A stretch of DNA of 64,000 bases from positions 62,001-126,000 of the forward strand of contig CAUJHS010000060.1 in NCBI GenBank assembly GCA_963204915.1. Reading direction: 5' to 3'. Position 1 is the stretch's first letter. The number at the start of each line of letters is the position of its first letter. Of this stretch, positions 53,867-62,660 are shown piece after piece. A model generated the notes under the pieces. That model was not told the DNA's origin. It worked only from the letters and a program-made list of their open reading frames with translations, and made no database searches. This stretch comes from Planctomycetota bacterium. Its GTDB lineage: Bacteria > Planctomycetota > Planctomycetia > Pirellulales > Pirellulaceae. Made by a program: the position numbers and the translations under genes.

Positions 53867-55042
53867 ATGGTTCCATTGTGCGATTTGAAGCGTCAGTATT
53901 TGGATCTCAAAACCGAGATCGACGCCGCCATGCAGGCCGTGGCGGCGGGAACGCAGTACATTCTCGGCCCGAATGTTAAGGCGCTGGAGCAGGAAGTCGC
54001 CGCGTGGTGCGGCTGCCGTCATGCGGTGGGAGTGGGCAACGGCACAGACGCTTTGCACTTGGTGCTTCGGGCGCTGGGGCTTGGTCCGGGCGATGAAGTG
54101 ATCACCACGCCGTTCACCTTTGTCGCCACGACGGAAGCCATCGGTATGGTGGGCGCCAAGCCGGTGTTCGTCGATATCGACCCGCGCACGTATAACATCG
54201 ACCCCAACCAGGTCGAAGCGGCCATCACGCCGCGCACGAAGGTCATTCTGCCGGTCCATTTGTATGGCCAACCGTGCGACATGGACGCGATCATGGACAT
54301 CGCCGCTCGTCACGGGTTACTGGTCGTCGAAGATTGCGCCCAAGCGCTGGGCGCCGCCTACCGGGGTCGACAGGTGGGAACTTTCGGCGTCGCCGGTTGT
54401 TTGAGCTTTTTCCCCAGCAAGAACTTGGGTTGTTTTGGCGATGGCGGGATGATCGTCACCAATGACGCCAAAGTGTACGAACGCGTTGAAATGCTGCGTC
54501 GTCACGGCGGCCGCGTGAAGTATCACCACGAGGAGCTTGGCCTCAATAGCCGTTTGGACGAATTGCAAGCCGCGATCTTGCGGGTCAAACTTCCGCATCT
54601 GAAAAAGTGGAACGAGTTGCGCCGCCAGCGAGCCTACGCCTATAACCGTTTGTTGGCCGACTTGCCGCAAGTGATGCGTCCCAACGAGTTGACGGACCGG
54701 GGTGCGACGATTCCTCTGGGCGATGAGGCGAAGGGCGCTCCCCGACTCGCAGCGGTGTATCACCAATACACCGTGCAGGTGGAGAATCGCGACGCTGTCA
54801 TGCAATCGTTGCAGGCCCAGAACGTTGGCCACGCGATTTACTACCCCGTGCCGCTGCATCTGCAAAAAGTGCACGCCAATTTAGGACTGGGCCCCGGTTC
54901 GTTCGAGTGCGCCGAGCAAGCCGCACGGCGTTGCTTGAGCCTGCCGATGTTTCCGGAACTGACCGCCGAGCAGCAGCACGCCACCGTGTCCGCGCTCCGC
55001 AAGGCTTGCGCCGCGGGCGTTTCGCAGCGACGCGCCGGTTGA
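53867..55042 (+). CDS. wbpE: PLP-dependent sugar aminotransferase (WbpE-type, DegT/DnrJ family)
   Basis: 391 residues. It begins VPLCDLKRQYLDLK and has the PLP Lys K185 in FFPSKNLGCFGDGG, the cofactor loop GVGNGTDALHLVLRALG and the Asp motif VEDCAQALGAAYRG. This is the WbpE/WlbC pattern: it transfers an amino group from glutamate to C3 of the 3-keto-GlcNAc uronic acid made by WbpB. The start ATG at 53867 has AGGGA 11 bases upstream. The gap from wbpD is 150 bases. An insert of about 25 residues (DRGATIPLGDEAKGAPRLAA) in the C-terminal part is longer than in most homologues. Confidence 0.9.
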   Translation: MVPLCDLKRQYLDLKTEIDAAMQAVAAGTQYILGPNVKALEQEVAAWCGCRHAVGVGNGTDALHLVLRALGLGPGDEVITTPFTFVATTEAIGMVGAKPVFVDIDPRTYNIDPNQVEAAITPRTKVILPVHLYGQPCDMDAIMDIAARHGLLVVEDCAQALGAAYRGRQVGTFGVAGCLSFFPSKNLGCFGDGGMIVTNDAKVYERVEMLRRHGGRVKYHHEELGLNSRLDELQAAILRVKLPHLKKWNELRRQRAYAYNRLLADLPQVMRPNELTDRGATIPLGDEAKGAPRLAAVYHQYTVQVENRDAVMQSLQAQNVGHAIYYPVPLHLQKVHANLGLGPGSFECAEQAARRCLSLPMFPELTAEQQHATVSALRKACAAGVSQRRAG

Positions 55043-55091
55043 GACGCTTTCTCTTACTTCGCCACTTCATCTTTACGAACGCGATCCACGC

Positions 55092-56090
55092 ATGAGCAAA
55101 AATTTCGCACTGATCGGCGCGGCAGGATACATCGCCCCCAAGCATTTGCAGGCCATTCGCGACACGGGCAACACGCTCCTGGCGGCGGTGGACCCGCACG
55201 ATAACGTGGGCCACATGGACCGCTACTTCCCCGAGGCGCGCTTCTTTACCGAGATCGAGCGATTCGATCGGTTCGTCGAGAAGTGCCGCCGCGGTCCGGA
55301 AGAGGGCCGCATCGACTACATGAGCATCTGCACGCCTAATTACTTACACGACGCGCATGTGCGTTTGGCGTTGCGAGCCAAAGCTCACGCGATTTGCGAA
55401 AAGCCGCTGGTGATTTCTCCGTGGAATCTGGACGCCTTGGAGGAGCTTGAGGCCGAGCATGGCCGCCGGGTGTTCAATGTGCTTCAGCTTCGTTTGATCC
55501 CCACGTTGCTCGAATTGAAGCAGAAAATCGCCGCCGAATCGCCGCGCGAACGAGCCGACGTGCTGCTCACCTACGTCACGCGGCGCGGGCGTTGGTACGA
55601 CGTTTCCTGGAAGTCGCAAATTGAAAAGTCTGGCGGCGTGGCGATGAACATTGGCATTCACTTCTTCGACCTCCTGATGTGGTTGTTTGGCGACGTCGAA
55701 AAGAGCAAGGTCCATTTGAGAACCTCGCGCCGCATGGCGGGGCAAGTGGAACTGCAAAAGGCGCGCGTGCGATGGTTCCTTTCGACCGACGCCACTGACT
55801 TGCCCGAGCAAACGCAAGCCGCCGGTAAGACCGCATTTCGGTCGCTCACGTACAACGGCCAAGAGCTGGAGTTCTCGGAAGGCTTTACCGATCTGCATAC
55901 GCACGTGTATCGCGAAATTCTCGCAGGCCGCGGAGCGGGAATCAGCGACGCGCGCGCCGCGATCGAGTTGGTGCACAACATCAACCATAGTGAAGTCGAG
56001 TCGCACGTGTTTGGCGCCCATCCGCTGGTCACTCAAACGTCGACCACGGCCACGCCCTTCACGCGGCACACCGGTCACAAGGCGGCCTAA
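55092..56090 (+). CDS. wbpB: UDP-N-acetyl-2-amino-2-deoxyglucuronate 3-dehydrogenase (WbpB-type)
   Basis: 332 residues. The Gfo/Idh/MocA oxidoreductase begins NFALIGAAGYIAPKHLQAI, with the C-E-K-P motif (AICEKPLVIS) carrying the catalytic Lys and the His in MNIGIHFFDLLMWLFG. It oxidises C3 of UDP-GlcNAcA using NAD+, the step before WbpE; in many bacteria it recycles 2-oxoglutarate or NADH with partners. It follows wbpE by 49 bases. The last 35 residues are low-complexity (VTQTSTTATPFTRHTGHKAA) and go beyond most WbpB proteins. Confidence 0.9.
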   Translation: MSKNFALIGAAGYIAPKHLQAIRDTGNTLLAAVDPHDNVGHMDRYFPEARFFTEIERFDRFVEKCRRGPEEGRIDYMSICTPNYLHDAHVRLALRAKAHAICEKPLVISPWNLDALEELEAEHGRRVFNVLQLRLIPTLLELKQKIAAESPRERADVLLTYVTRRGRWYDVSWKSQIEKSGGVAMNIGIHFFDLLMWLFGDVEKSKVHLRTSRRMAGQVELQKARVRWFLSTDATDLPEQTQAAGKTAFRSLTYNGQELEFSEGFTDLHTHVYREILAGRGAGISDARAAIELVHNINHSEVESHVFGAHPLVTQTSTTATPFTRHTGHKAA

Positions 56091-56111
56091 ATGGGCGTCG
56101 CCGCAAAGAGG

Positions 56112-56185
56112 CAAAGGGTTCGTCACGTTCTACACCGCAAGACGCTCTCCCTCAGGGCGCTGCCGGGACCGTGACGAAACCTTTG
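56112..56185 (+). repeat. Long inverted repeat between wbpB and neuA
   Basis: CAAAGGGTTCGTCACG (56112-56127) and CGTGACGAAACCTTTG (56170-56185) are 16-base arms with one mismatch around a 42-base loop, followed by TTTTCTC. On the plus strand this would form a strong hairpin before a T-rich tract, so it may attenuate or terminate between the Wbp and nonulosonate genes. It might instead be a decayed miniature element. Confidence 0.6.
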
Positions 56186-56241
56186 TTTTCTCGCGCGATG
56201 GACAGATTACGTTTCACGACAGGCACTATTGAACTCTCCCT

Positions 56242-56964
56242 ATGCGACGGAACCCGGCAGTTATCGGCCTTGTCACGGCTCGCGGCGGATCCAAGGGAAT
56301 TCCTGGAAAAAACATCCGCCTGGTGGCGGGCAAGCCGTTGATTGCGCATACGATCGAAGCGGCAAAGGCGTCGCGGAGGTTGGATCGCGTCATCGTCTCG
56401 ACCGATGACGACGCAATCGCCCGCGTCGCCTTGCAATGGGGCGCGGAAGTTCCCTTTCGTCGTCCTGCCGAGTTAGCCGGCGACACGTCGTCGCATTTGG
56501 ATGTGCTGCTGCACGCGGCGCAGTGGTGGGAAGACCACGGCGGCCACGGCGACGACTACCTCGTCACGCTGCAACCCACCTCCCCGTTGCGGCTTCCGGC
56601 CGACATCGACGGAGCCGTTGAGTTAGCGCTTTCGCGCGAGGCCGAAGCAGTCGTGGGCGTGGGCCCTGCGCTGGCGCATCCGTACATGACCAAACGCATC
56701 GACGAACGCGGCGTGATGATTAGTTTCATCACGAACGATTTGAATTACATGCGGCGCCAAGACTTTCCTCCGGCGTACATCATTAACGGCGCTGTGTACG
56801 TCAACCGGATTGCGGCGATTCGGCGCGACCGCACGATGTTCCCAGCGGAGACGCTCGCGTACATCATGCCCGAGTCGCGTTCGTTAGACATTGACACGCC
56901 TTTGGATTTGACCCTCTGCGAACTCATGTTGCGAGACGCTCATCATGCCAAAAAAGCTGCTTGA
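56242..56964 (+). CDS. legF: CMP-nonulosonate cytidylyltransferase (NeuA/LegF-type)
   Basis: 240 residues. It begins with the NeuA-family GLVTARGGSKGIPGKNIRLVAGKPL, where R-x-G-S-K-G-I and K-N bind CTP. Later RVIVSTDDDAIARVALQWG, LQPTSPLRL and DIDTPLDLTL complete the signature. It activates a nonulosonic acid with CTP to give CMP-sugar, ready for transfer. It has the same length as CMP-legionaminate synthetases. Its last codons overlap neuB by 20 bases. No ribosome site is visible; an inverted repeat lies 57-130 bases upstream. Confidence 0.87.
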   Translation: MRRNPAVIGLVTARGGSKGIPGKNIRLVAGKPLIAHTIEAAKASRRLDRVIVSTDDDAIARVALQWGAEVPFRRPAELAGDTSSHLDVLLHAAQWWEDHGGHGDDYLVTLQPTSPLRLPADIDGAVELALSREAEAVVGVGPALAHPYMTKRIDERGVMISFITNDLNYMRRQDFPPAYIINGAVYVNRIAAIRRDRTMFPAETLAYIMPESRSLDIDTPLDLTLCELMLRDAHHAKKAA

Positions 56965-57997
56965 CATTGCGGGTCGGAAGGTCGGTCCTGGCCTGCCGTG
57001 CTACGTGATCGCCGAAGCGGGGATCAATCACAACGGCAGCCTGGAACGGGCCCTGCAACTCATCGACGCCGCCGCGGAAGCGCAGGCCGACGCGGTGAAG
57101 TTTCAAACGTTCAAGACCATTCGCCTGGTAAGCGCCACCGCGCCGCAAGCCGCCTATCAACAGCGCAACACCGGCTCGACCGAGACGCAGCGCGAGATGC
57201 TTCAGCGGATGGAGCTGTCGCCGGAAGATCATCACAAGTTACTCGCACATTGCCAGCGGCGCGAGATTCAATTTCTTTCGACGCCGTTTGATGACGAGAG
57301 CGCCGACCTACTGGACGAACTCAACGTTCCCGCTTTCAAGATCAGTTCGGGCGACGTTACCAACTTGCCGTTCCTGGAGTATGTGGCGGCCAAGGGTAAG
57401 CCCATGATCGTTTCGACCGGCATGTGCAGTCTGGGCGAAGTGGAAACCGCTGTCGAGACGCTCGAACGCGCCGGCGCCGAGTTCGCCTTGCTGCACTGTG
57501 TGAGCAATTATCCTGCCGATCCGCACGATGTGAACCTACGCGCGTTGCACACGCTCGCGACGGCGTTCGATGCGCCGACGGGTTACTCGGACCACACTTT
57601 GGGAACGTGCGTCAGTGTGGCTTCAGTCGCACTTGGCGCGTGTATTGTGGAGAAGCACTTTACGCTCGATCGCAACTTGCCGGGGCCCGATCATCTCGCG
57701 TCCCTCGAGCCGGCGGAACTTAAGGTCATGGTGCGTGACATTCGCATCATCGAACAAGCGCTTGGCAGTGGCCGCAAGCAACCCGCCGCCAGCGAACGCA
57801 ACACCGCGGAAGTGGCCCGCAAGAGCCTGGTGGCCGCACAGGATATTCCTCCGGGAACGGTCTTCACCAAAGAGCTGATCGCCATCAAACGCCCTGGCGC
57901 GGGATTGCCGCCCGCGATGCGAGCCCACGTGCTGAACCGCACCGCGCGGCGCCACATTCCTGAAGGTTCGCTCATTCGCCTGGAGGACGTGGCATGA
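56945..57997 (+). CDS. legI: Nonulosonic (legionaminic-type) acid synthase (NeuB/LegI)
   Basis: 350 residues. A NeuB domain (1-270) shows CYVIAEAGINHNGSLERALQ, AVKFQTFK, FLSTPFDDESADLLDEL and KISSGDVTNLPFLEYVA. A SAF antifreeze-like domain occupies the C-terminus (KSLVAAQDIPPGTVFTKELI and RPGAGLPP), which closes over the active site. It joins phosphoenolpyruvate to a 2,4-diamino or N-acetyl-hexose made by the NeuC-type enzyme. Whether the product is legionaminic, sialic or another nonulosonic acid is set by the other enzymes; LegC-type and PtmE-type neighbours favour legionaminic. It overlaps the preceding gene by 20 bases and the next by four (ATGA). Confidence 0.91.
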   Translation: MPKKLLDIAGRKVGPGLPCYVIAEAGINHNGSLERALQLIDAAAEAQADAVKFQTFKTIRLVSATAPQAAYQQRNTGSTETQREMLQRMELSPEDHHKLLAHCQRREIQFLSTPFDDESADLLDELNVPAFKISSGDVTNLPFLEYVAAKGKPMIVSTGMCSLGEVETAVETLERAGAEFALLHCVSNYPADPHDVNLRALHTLATAFDAPTGYSDHTLGTCVSVASVALGACIVEKHFTLDRNLPGPDHLASLEPAELKVMVRDIRIIEQALGSGRKQPAASERNTAEVARKSLVAAQDIPPGTVFTKELIAIKRPGAGLPPAMRAHVLNRTARRHIPEGSLIRLEDVA

Positions 57998-59256
57998 GAA
58001 AGATCGCCGTCGTCACCGTTGGTCGGTCGGACTTTGGCATCTACGCGCCGGTGCTCCGCGCGCTCCGTAACGAGCCTGACCTGGACCTGTGCTTGATTGC
58101 CGCGGGAGGACATCTTTCGCCCACGTTCGGTTGGACCGTGAACGAGTTAACCGCGCGAGGTTTTCCTCCGGACGAATGCGTCGATTTGCTGCTGTCCGCC
58201 GATACGTCCGAAGCGGTGGCGAAGTCGATGGGGTTGGGCCTGATCGGTTTCGCCCAGGCGTACGCACGCCTCAAACCCGACGTGCTGTTGGTCTTGGGCG
58301 ATCGGTTCGACATGTTCGCGGCCGCGGCCGCAGCGGTCCCGTTCAAGATTCCGATTGCGCATTTGCACGGCGGCGAAGTGACCGTGGGGGCCATGGACGA
58401 AGCCTTCCGCCACAGTATCACCAAGATGAGCCATTTGCACTTCGCCTCGACGCGCGAACACGCCGATCGCATTGTGCAACTCGGCGAAGAGCCGTGGCGC
58501 GTCACCGTGTCGGGCGCGCCGGGCCTGGACAACCTTCACGATATGGAATGGCTCAGTGCGACGGCCCTCGAAGAACGCCTCGGCGTCAGGTTTAGCCAAC
58601 CTCCGCTCTTGCTTACGTATCACCCCGTTACGCTTCAATACGAACAAACGGCTACGCACATTGACGAGCTGCTGGCCGCCTTAGGTGACATCTCGCGGCC
58701 GATCGTTATTACCAAGCCGAACGCCGACACCAACGGGCAGATCATCATTCAGCGCATCGAAGCGTTCGCGCGATCTCGCCCTGATGTACGCGTGGCCGAC
58801 AACTTGGGAACGCAGGCGTACTTCTCACTCATGCGATGCGCCGCGGCGATGGTGGGCAATTCATCCAGCGGAATCATCGAAGCCGCGTCGTTCGAACTGC
58901 CGGTAGTAAACATAGGAATTCGGCAGCAAGGCCGCCCGCGTTCCCGCAACGTGATCGACACGGGCGCTACTCGGAGCGAAATCGCCGCCGCGTTAACGCG
59001 CGCGTTGTCGCCGGAGTTTCGTCAGAACTTGACGGGACTGCAAAACGTGTATGGCCAAGGCGATGCGGCGCCGCGCATCGTTCAACGATTGAAAACCGAA
59101 CCGCTCAACGAACAATTGTTGCTGAAGCGGTTTCATGATCTGGATGCGGCCGGCGCCGAGCGCGGGCAAGTGCTTCCTACGTCGCTGTTCGCCGGTTCCT
59201 GGCCGGGCGATTCACTGAACGCTTCTCCCGTGAATTTTGAAGTGGGCAACGCTTGA
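57994..59256 (+). CDS. legG: Hydrolysing UDP-sugar 2-epimerase (NeuC/LegG-type)
   Basis: 420 residues. It begins KIAVVTVGRSDFGIYAPVLRAL, the NeuC form of the WecB/UDP-GlcNAc 2-epimerase fold. LLVLGDRFDMFAAA, HLHGGEVTVGAMDEAFRHSI and the glycan-binding VGNSSSGIIEAAS follow, all in the hydrolysing subfamily. It turns a UDP-diacetamido-hexose into the free 2-epimer, substrate for the NeuB-type synthase. It overlaps the neuB gene by four bases (ATGA) with GGAGGA upstream. The C-terminal 60 residues (LLKRFHDLDAAGAERG) are extra relative to E. coli NeuC. Confidence 0.9.
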   Translation: MRKIAVVTVGRSDFGIYAPVLRALRNEPDLDLCLIAAGGHLSPTFGWTVNELTARGFPPDECVDLLLSADTSEAVAKSMGLGLIGFAQAYARLKPDVLLVLGDRFDMFAAAAAAVPFKIPIAHLHGGEVTVGAMDEAFRHSITKMSHLHFASTREHADRIVQLGEEPWRVTVSGAPGLDNLHDMEWLSATALEERLGVRFSQPPLLLTYHPVTLQYEQTATHIDELLAALGDISRPIVITKPNADTNGQIIIQRIEAFARSRPDVRVADNLGTQAYFSLMRCAAAMVGNSSSGIIEAASFELPVVNIGIRQQGRPRSRNVIDTGATRSEIAAALTRALSPEFRQNLTGLQNVYGQGDAAPRIVQRLKTEPLNEQLLLKRFHDLDAAGAERGQVLPTSLFAGSWPGDSLNASPVNFEVGNA

Positions 59257-59274
59257 TTGTGTAAAAGAAACAGT

Positions 59275-59940
59275 ATGAGCGAGGTAACCGTGGATTCCAC
59301 ATGTGTCATGCTTGGCGCCGGTCAGCACGCCAAGGTCGTCATCGATGCGATGCTGGCCGCGGGCATGGTTCGACCATGCGCATTGATTGACTCGAACCCG
59401 CAATTGCGTGGGCGGCTCGTATTTGGCGTGCCGGTGGTCGGGGGTGATGATCAATTCGAGCAACTAATTCGCCAGGGCGTGACGCGGTTCGTCATGGGGC
59501 TTGGCTCGGCCGGCAACGCCGCGGTTCGGCGGCGCGTGTTCGAGTTGGGCCGGTCCTGGGGATTGGAGCCGCTGACGGTGCGCCATCCAACCGCCATTTG
59601 CTCCGCCACGGCGCAAATTCTGCCGGGTTCGCAAATCCTGGCCGGAGCCGTGGTGAACACCGACGCGTATCTCGGAGAGAACGTGTTGGTGAACACGGGC
59701 GCCATTGTCGAGCATGACTGCGTCATTGGAGCGCATACGCATATTTCTACGGGAGCGAAACTGGCTGGCGGCGTCCATGTGGGTGAAGGTTCGCACGTAG
59801 GCGCAGGCGCCGTCATTCGCCAAGCAATCAAAATTGGCGCCCGCGCCGTGGTTGGCGCTGGCGCCGCCGTGGTCGACGACGTGGATTGCGATGTGGTTGT
59901 CGCGGGAGTCCCCGCGCGTCCGCTGCGCAGCGCTGCATGA
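59275..59940 (+). CDS. NeuD/PglD-family sugar acetyltransferase (LegH-like)
   Basis: 221 residues from the ATG at 59275. The N-terminal Rossmann-like part (VMLGAGQHAKVVIDAML) is followed by hexapeptide repeats (ILPGSQILAGAVVNTDAYL, GAIVEHDCVIGAH, and VHVGEGSHVGAGAVIRQ). This is the NeuD/PglD type. PglD acetylates the 4-amino group of UDP-bacillosamine, and LegH is the matching enzyme for legionaminate. The catalytic His of this family is likely in VEHDCVIGAH. In this cluster, with a NeuC/NeuB pair and a LegC homologue, the 4-N-acetylation role is the most probable. An upstream TTG-led extension to 59257 lacks a ribosome site. Confidence 0.82.
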   Translation: MSEVTVDSTCVMLGAGQHAKVVIDAMLAAGMVRPCALIDSNPQLRGRLVFGVPVVGGDDQFEQLIRQGVTRFVMGLGSAGNAAVRRRVFELGRSWGLEPLTVRHPTAICSATAQILPGSQILAGAVVNTDAYLGENVLVNTGAIVEHDCVIGAHTHISTGAKLAGGVHVGEGSHVGAGAVIRQAIKIGARAVVGAGAAVVDDVDCDVVVAGVPARPLRSAA

Positions 59941-59983
59941 GATATTCGGCCTGGACCTGTGCTTGCTCCTGGGAAGGCGAATG

Positions 59984-61051
59984 ATGATCGACGTCAACAA
60001 ATTATTCATCCGACGCGAGGACTCCATCTGCACGGCGATGAAGTGCATCGACTGGGGCGGGCAGGGCATCGCCATCCTGGTGGATGATGAAGATGGGTTT
60101 ATCGCCACCGTGACCGACGGCGATTTGCGCCGCGCCATACTCGCCGGCGCGGGGCTTGACTCGCCAAGCGTCGTGGCCGTCATGCGTGGCGAGCAAGTAC
60201 GTCCCTCCATAACCGCCCCTGCGACAACGACGCACGATGAACGCATGGAGCTGATGCGGCAGCATGAGATCCGGCACTTGCCCATCTTGGACGAATCAGG
60301 CCGGGTCATCGAGTTAGCGACCCTCAACGAACATGTGGTGCATAATGAACTTCCCGTGCAGGCGGTGATTATGGCCGGCGGGTTTGGAAAACGCCTCCGG
60401 CCGTTCACCGACAATCTTCCCAAGCCCATGTTGCCCGTGGGCGGCAAGCCGCTGATGGAGCGCACCATTGAAAGCCTGCAACAAGCGGGCGTGCGCCGCA
60501 TTAACATCACCACCCATTACTTGCCCGAGAAGATCACGGGGTATTTTGGCACCGGCAGCCGGCACGGGGTGCAACTCAAGTACGTCTCGGAAGAACAACC
60601 GCTTGGCACGGCAGGCGCCATTGGTCTCGTCACGGAAACCGATGAGCCGTTGCTGGTGCTCAATGGCGACATTCTGACTCGCATCGACTTTCGGGCGTTT
60701 CTCGATTTCCACCAGGAGCGCGAAGCAGATCTGACCGTCGGAGCGCGGCAGTATGAGATCGAGTTGCCCTACGGCGTGATCGAGGCAACCGATGGCGTCA
60801 TCGAACAGATTCGTGAGAAACCCAAATACAGCTTCTTAGTTAATGCGGGCGTGTACTTGCTGGCGCCGCGCGCCCGCAACTTCATTCCCAAGGGGCGGTC
60901 GTTCAATATGACCGACTTGATCGACGCGCTCATCAGCAATGGCGGTACGGTGGCGTGTTTTCCTATTGTCGAATACTGGCTCGATATTGGTCGGCACGAA
61001 GACTTCTTGAAAGCGGAACAAGACCTGCGCGACCTGCCGTGGGCGGCTTAA
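59984..61051 (+). CDS. ptmE: CBS-domain sugar-phosphate nucleotidyltransferase (PtmE-like)
   Basis: 355 residues from the ATG at 59984 (GGGAAGG upstream; 59981 is a second ATG). The first 120 residues hold two CBS motifs (VNKLFIRREDSICTAMKCID and RQHEIRHLPILDESGRVIEL), which bind adenosyl ligands and regulate. From 125 on there is a nucleotidyltransferase: VIMAGGFGKRLRPFT, then KPMLPVGGKPLMERTIESL. This CBS-plus-transferase order is that of PtmE, the GlcN-1-P guanylyltransferase of the GDP route to legionaminate in Campylobacter. The GDP substrate is inferred from PtmE; another NTP is possible. Confidence 0.83.
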   Translation: MIDVNKLFIRREDSICTAMKCIDWGGQGIAILVDDEDGFIATVTDGDLRRAILAGAGLDSPSVVAVMRGEQVRPSITAPATTTHDERMELMRQHEIRHLPILDESGRVIELATLNEHVVHNELPVQAVIMAGGFGKRLRPFTDNLPKPMLPVGGKPLMERTIESLQQAGVRRINITTHYLPEKITGYFGTGSRHGVQLKYVSEEQPLGTAGAIGLVTETDEPLLVLNGDILTRIDFRAFLDFHQEREADLTVGARQYEIELPYGVIEATDGVIEQIREKPKYSFLVNAGVYLLAPRARNFIPKGRSFNMTDLIDALISNGGTVACFPIVEYWLDIGRHEDFLKAEQDLRDLPWAA

Positions 61052-61073
61052 GACTCACCCCAGGAGAGAACCC

Positions 61074-62660
61074 TTGAATCCCGTTCGTACCAACGAAGGC
61101 GTGTCGGTAGCGCCCGATCGAACCGTATATCTCTTGCCTGGCGAAGCCGACTCGCAAGCAGGCTTCGCCGCGATTCGGGCCAAGGCCTCGCACTTCCGCA
61201 ATGCCGGCGCGCAAGTGATCGTTGTGCAAGGTTTGGGGTTTGTGGGAGTCGCCGTCGCGGCCGCCATCGCCGCGGCGCGCGATGAACATGGCAAGCCGCG
61301 TTTCTTCGTCATTGGAGTCGACCTGCCGTTGCCTCAGACCTATTGGAAGGTGGCCAAAGTGGCGGCCGGCGAAACGCCGATTGTTTCGCCCGATCAAGAC
61401 CTTCCGCAAATGCTGCACGCTGCGGTGTGCGAAGTGGGCAATCTGGCCGCGACAACTTGCGAAGAAGCGTATGCTTTGGCTGACGTGATTGTGGTTGATG
61501 TGCCGCTAAGCGTGGGCGAGCGCACCGTGGAATCGCCGCAGGACATCACGATTGAACTGCATCATTTTCATGCGGCCATTCGCGCAGTCGGTCGCCAGAT
61601 GGCCCCCGAGGCGCTGGTGCTGGTCGAAACGACCGTCCCCGCGGGAGCGACCGAGAAAATTGTGTTACCGATTTTGCAGGAAGAGCGTCATCGCCGTGGC
61701 GTGACCGCTCCTTTGCATCTGGCGCATGCGTATGAGCGCGTGATGCCGGGTCCGCGCTATTTGGCGTCCATTCGCAGCTTCTTTCGGTCGTTTGCAGGAA
61801 TTGACGCCGAATCGGCTCGGCGAGCTCGCGCGTTTCTGACGGCCTTTATCGATACGCAGCAGTTCCCCCTGTGGGAATTGTCCGACACGACCAGTTCGGA
61901 ACTGGCGAAGCTCTTAGAAAACAGCTACCGGGCGGCCAACATCGCATTTATTCACGAATGGACGTTGTTGGCCGAGCAGTTGGGCGTCAACCTGTTCGAA
62001 ATTGTCGATTCGATTCGCGTGCGCAAAGGCACGCACGACAACATGCGTTATCCGGGTTTCGGAGTCGGCGGCTATTGCCTGACCAAGGACTCTCTGTTGG
62101 CGCAATGGGCCAGCGTGCATTTGTTCGACTCGGACGTAACGCTTGATATGACGCTTCAAGCCCTGCGCACGAACTACCAGATGCCGCTGCACACGCTCGG
62201 TCATTTGAGCGATTTGTTGGATGGCGAGCTGTCGGGCAAAACCATCGCCGTATGCGGCGTCGCCTATTTGCCCGGTGTGGCCGATACGCGCAACTCGCCC
62301 ACCGAGTTGCTCTTGGAGAAACTCGAGCAGGCCGGTGCTCGGCCGGTGGTGCATGATCCCTGTTTGACGACATGGCCCGAGGCGCCGCATATCGTCTTGG
62401 CGTCCGACCTAGCGACCGCCCTGCGCGACGCCGACGGCGTGGTGCTGGCGGTGCCGCACCGTGATTACCTGAACGTGACCGCGGAGCAATGGACCACCTA
62501 CTGTCGCGCCGGGCAGGCGGTGGTCGATGCGCAAAACATATTGGACGATCACACGGCGGAGCGGTTGCACGCAGCCGGCTGTCGTTTACGAGGCGTTGGT
62601 AAAGGACATTGGCACAAACGAGGATACTCATGTCACAAGTTGGAACACGCCGCATCTTGA
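61074..62660 (+). CDS. Atypical nucleotide-sugar dehydrogenase
   Basis: 528 residues, long for the family. A 46-residue N-terminal extension precedes the Rossmann motif VVQGLGFVGVAVAAAIAAA. After this come an unusual region (PLPQTYWKVAKVAAGETPIV), the middle domain with KLLENSYRAANIAFIHEWTLL, and the catalytic Cys C335 in VGGYCLTKDSLL; the usual motif is GGxC. The C-terminal domain has VCGVAYLPGVADTRNSP. It oxidises a UDP-sugar C6 alcohol to a uronic acid, but the substrate is not WbpA's type (GGYCLTKD versus GGHCIPIDP). The start is TTG at 61074, with AGGAG seven bases upstream; no in-frame ATG exists before residue 113. It overlaps the next gene by 31 bases. Confidence 0.82.
   Translation: MNPVRTNEGVSVAPDRTVYLLPGEADSQAGFAAIRAKASHFRNAGAQVIVVQGLGFVGVAVAAAIAAARDEHGKPRFFVIGVDLPLPQTYWKVAKVAAGETPIVSPDQDLPQMLHAAVCEVGNLAATTCEEAYALADVIVVDVPLSVGERTVESPQDITIELHHFHAAIRAVGRQMAPEALVLVETTVPAGATEKIVLPILQEERHRRGVTAPLHLAHAYERVMPGPRYLASIRSFFRSFAGIDAESARRARAFLTAFIDTQQFPLWELSDTTSSELAKLLENSYRAANIAFIHEWTLLAEQLGVNLFEIVDSIRVRKGTHDNMRYPGFGVGGYCLTKDSLLAQWASVHLFDSDVTLDMTLQALRTNYQMPLHTLGHLSDLLDGELSGKTIAVCGVAYLPGVADTRNSPTELLLEKLEQAGARPVVHDPCLTTWPEAPHIVLASDLATALRDADGVVLAVPHRDYLNVTAEQWTTYCRAGQAVVDAQNILDDHTAERLHAAGCRLRGVGKGHWHKRGYSCHKLEHAAS

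Noticed and set aside
53216-54313. Minus-strand open frame of 365 codons
   Set aside because: It covers both wbpD and wbpE, which carry clear motifs. It is the antisense of those genes.
55344-56126. Minus-strand open frame of 260 codons
   Set aside because: It is antisense to wbpB, which carries C-E-K-P and the catalytic His.
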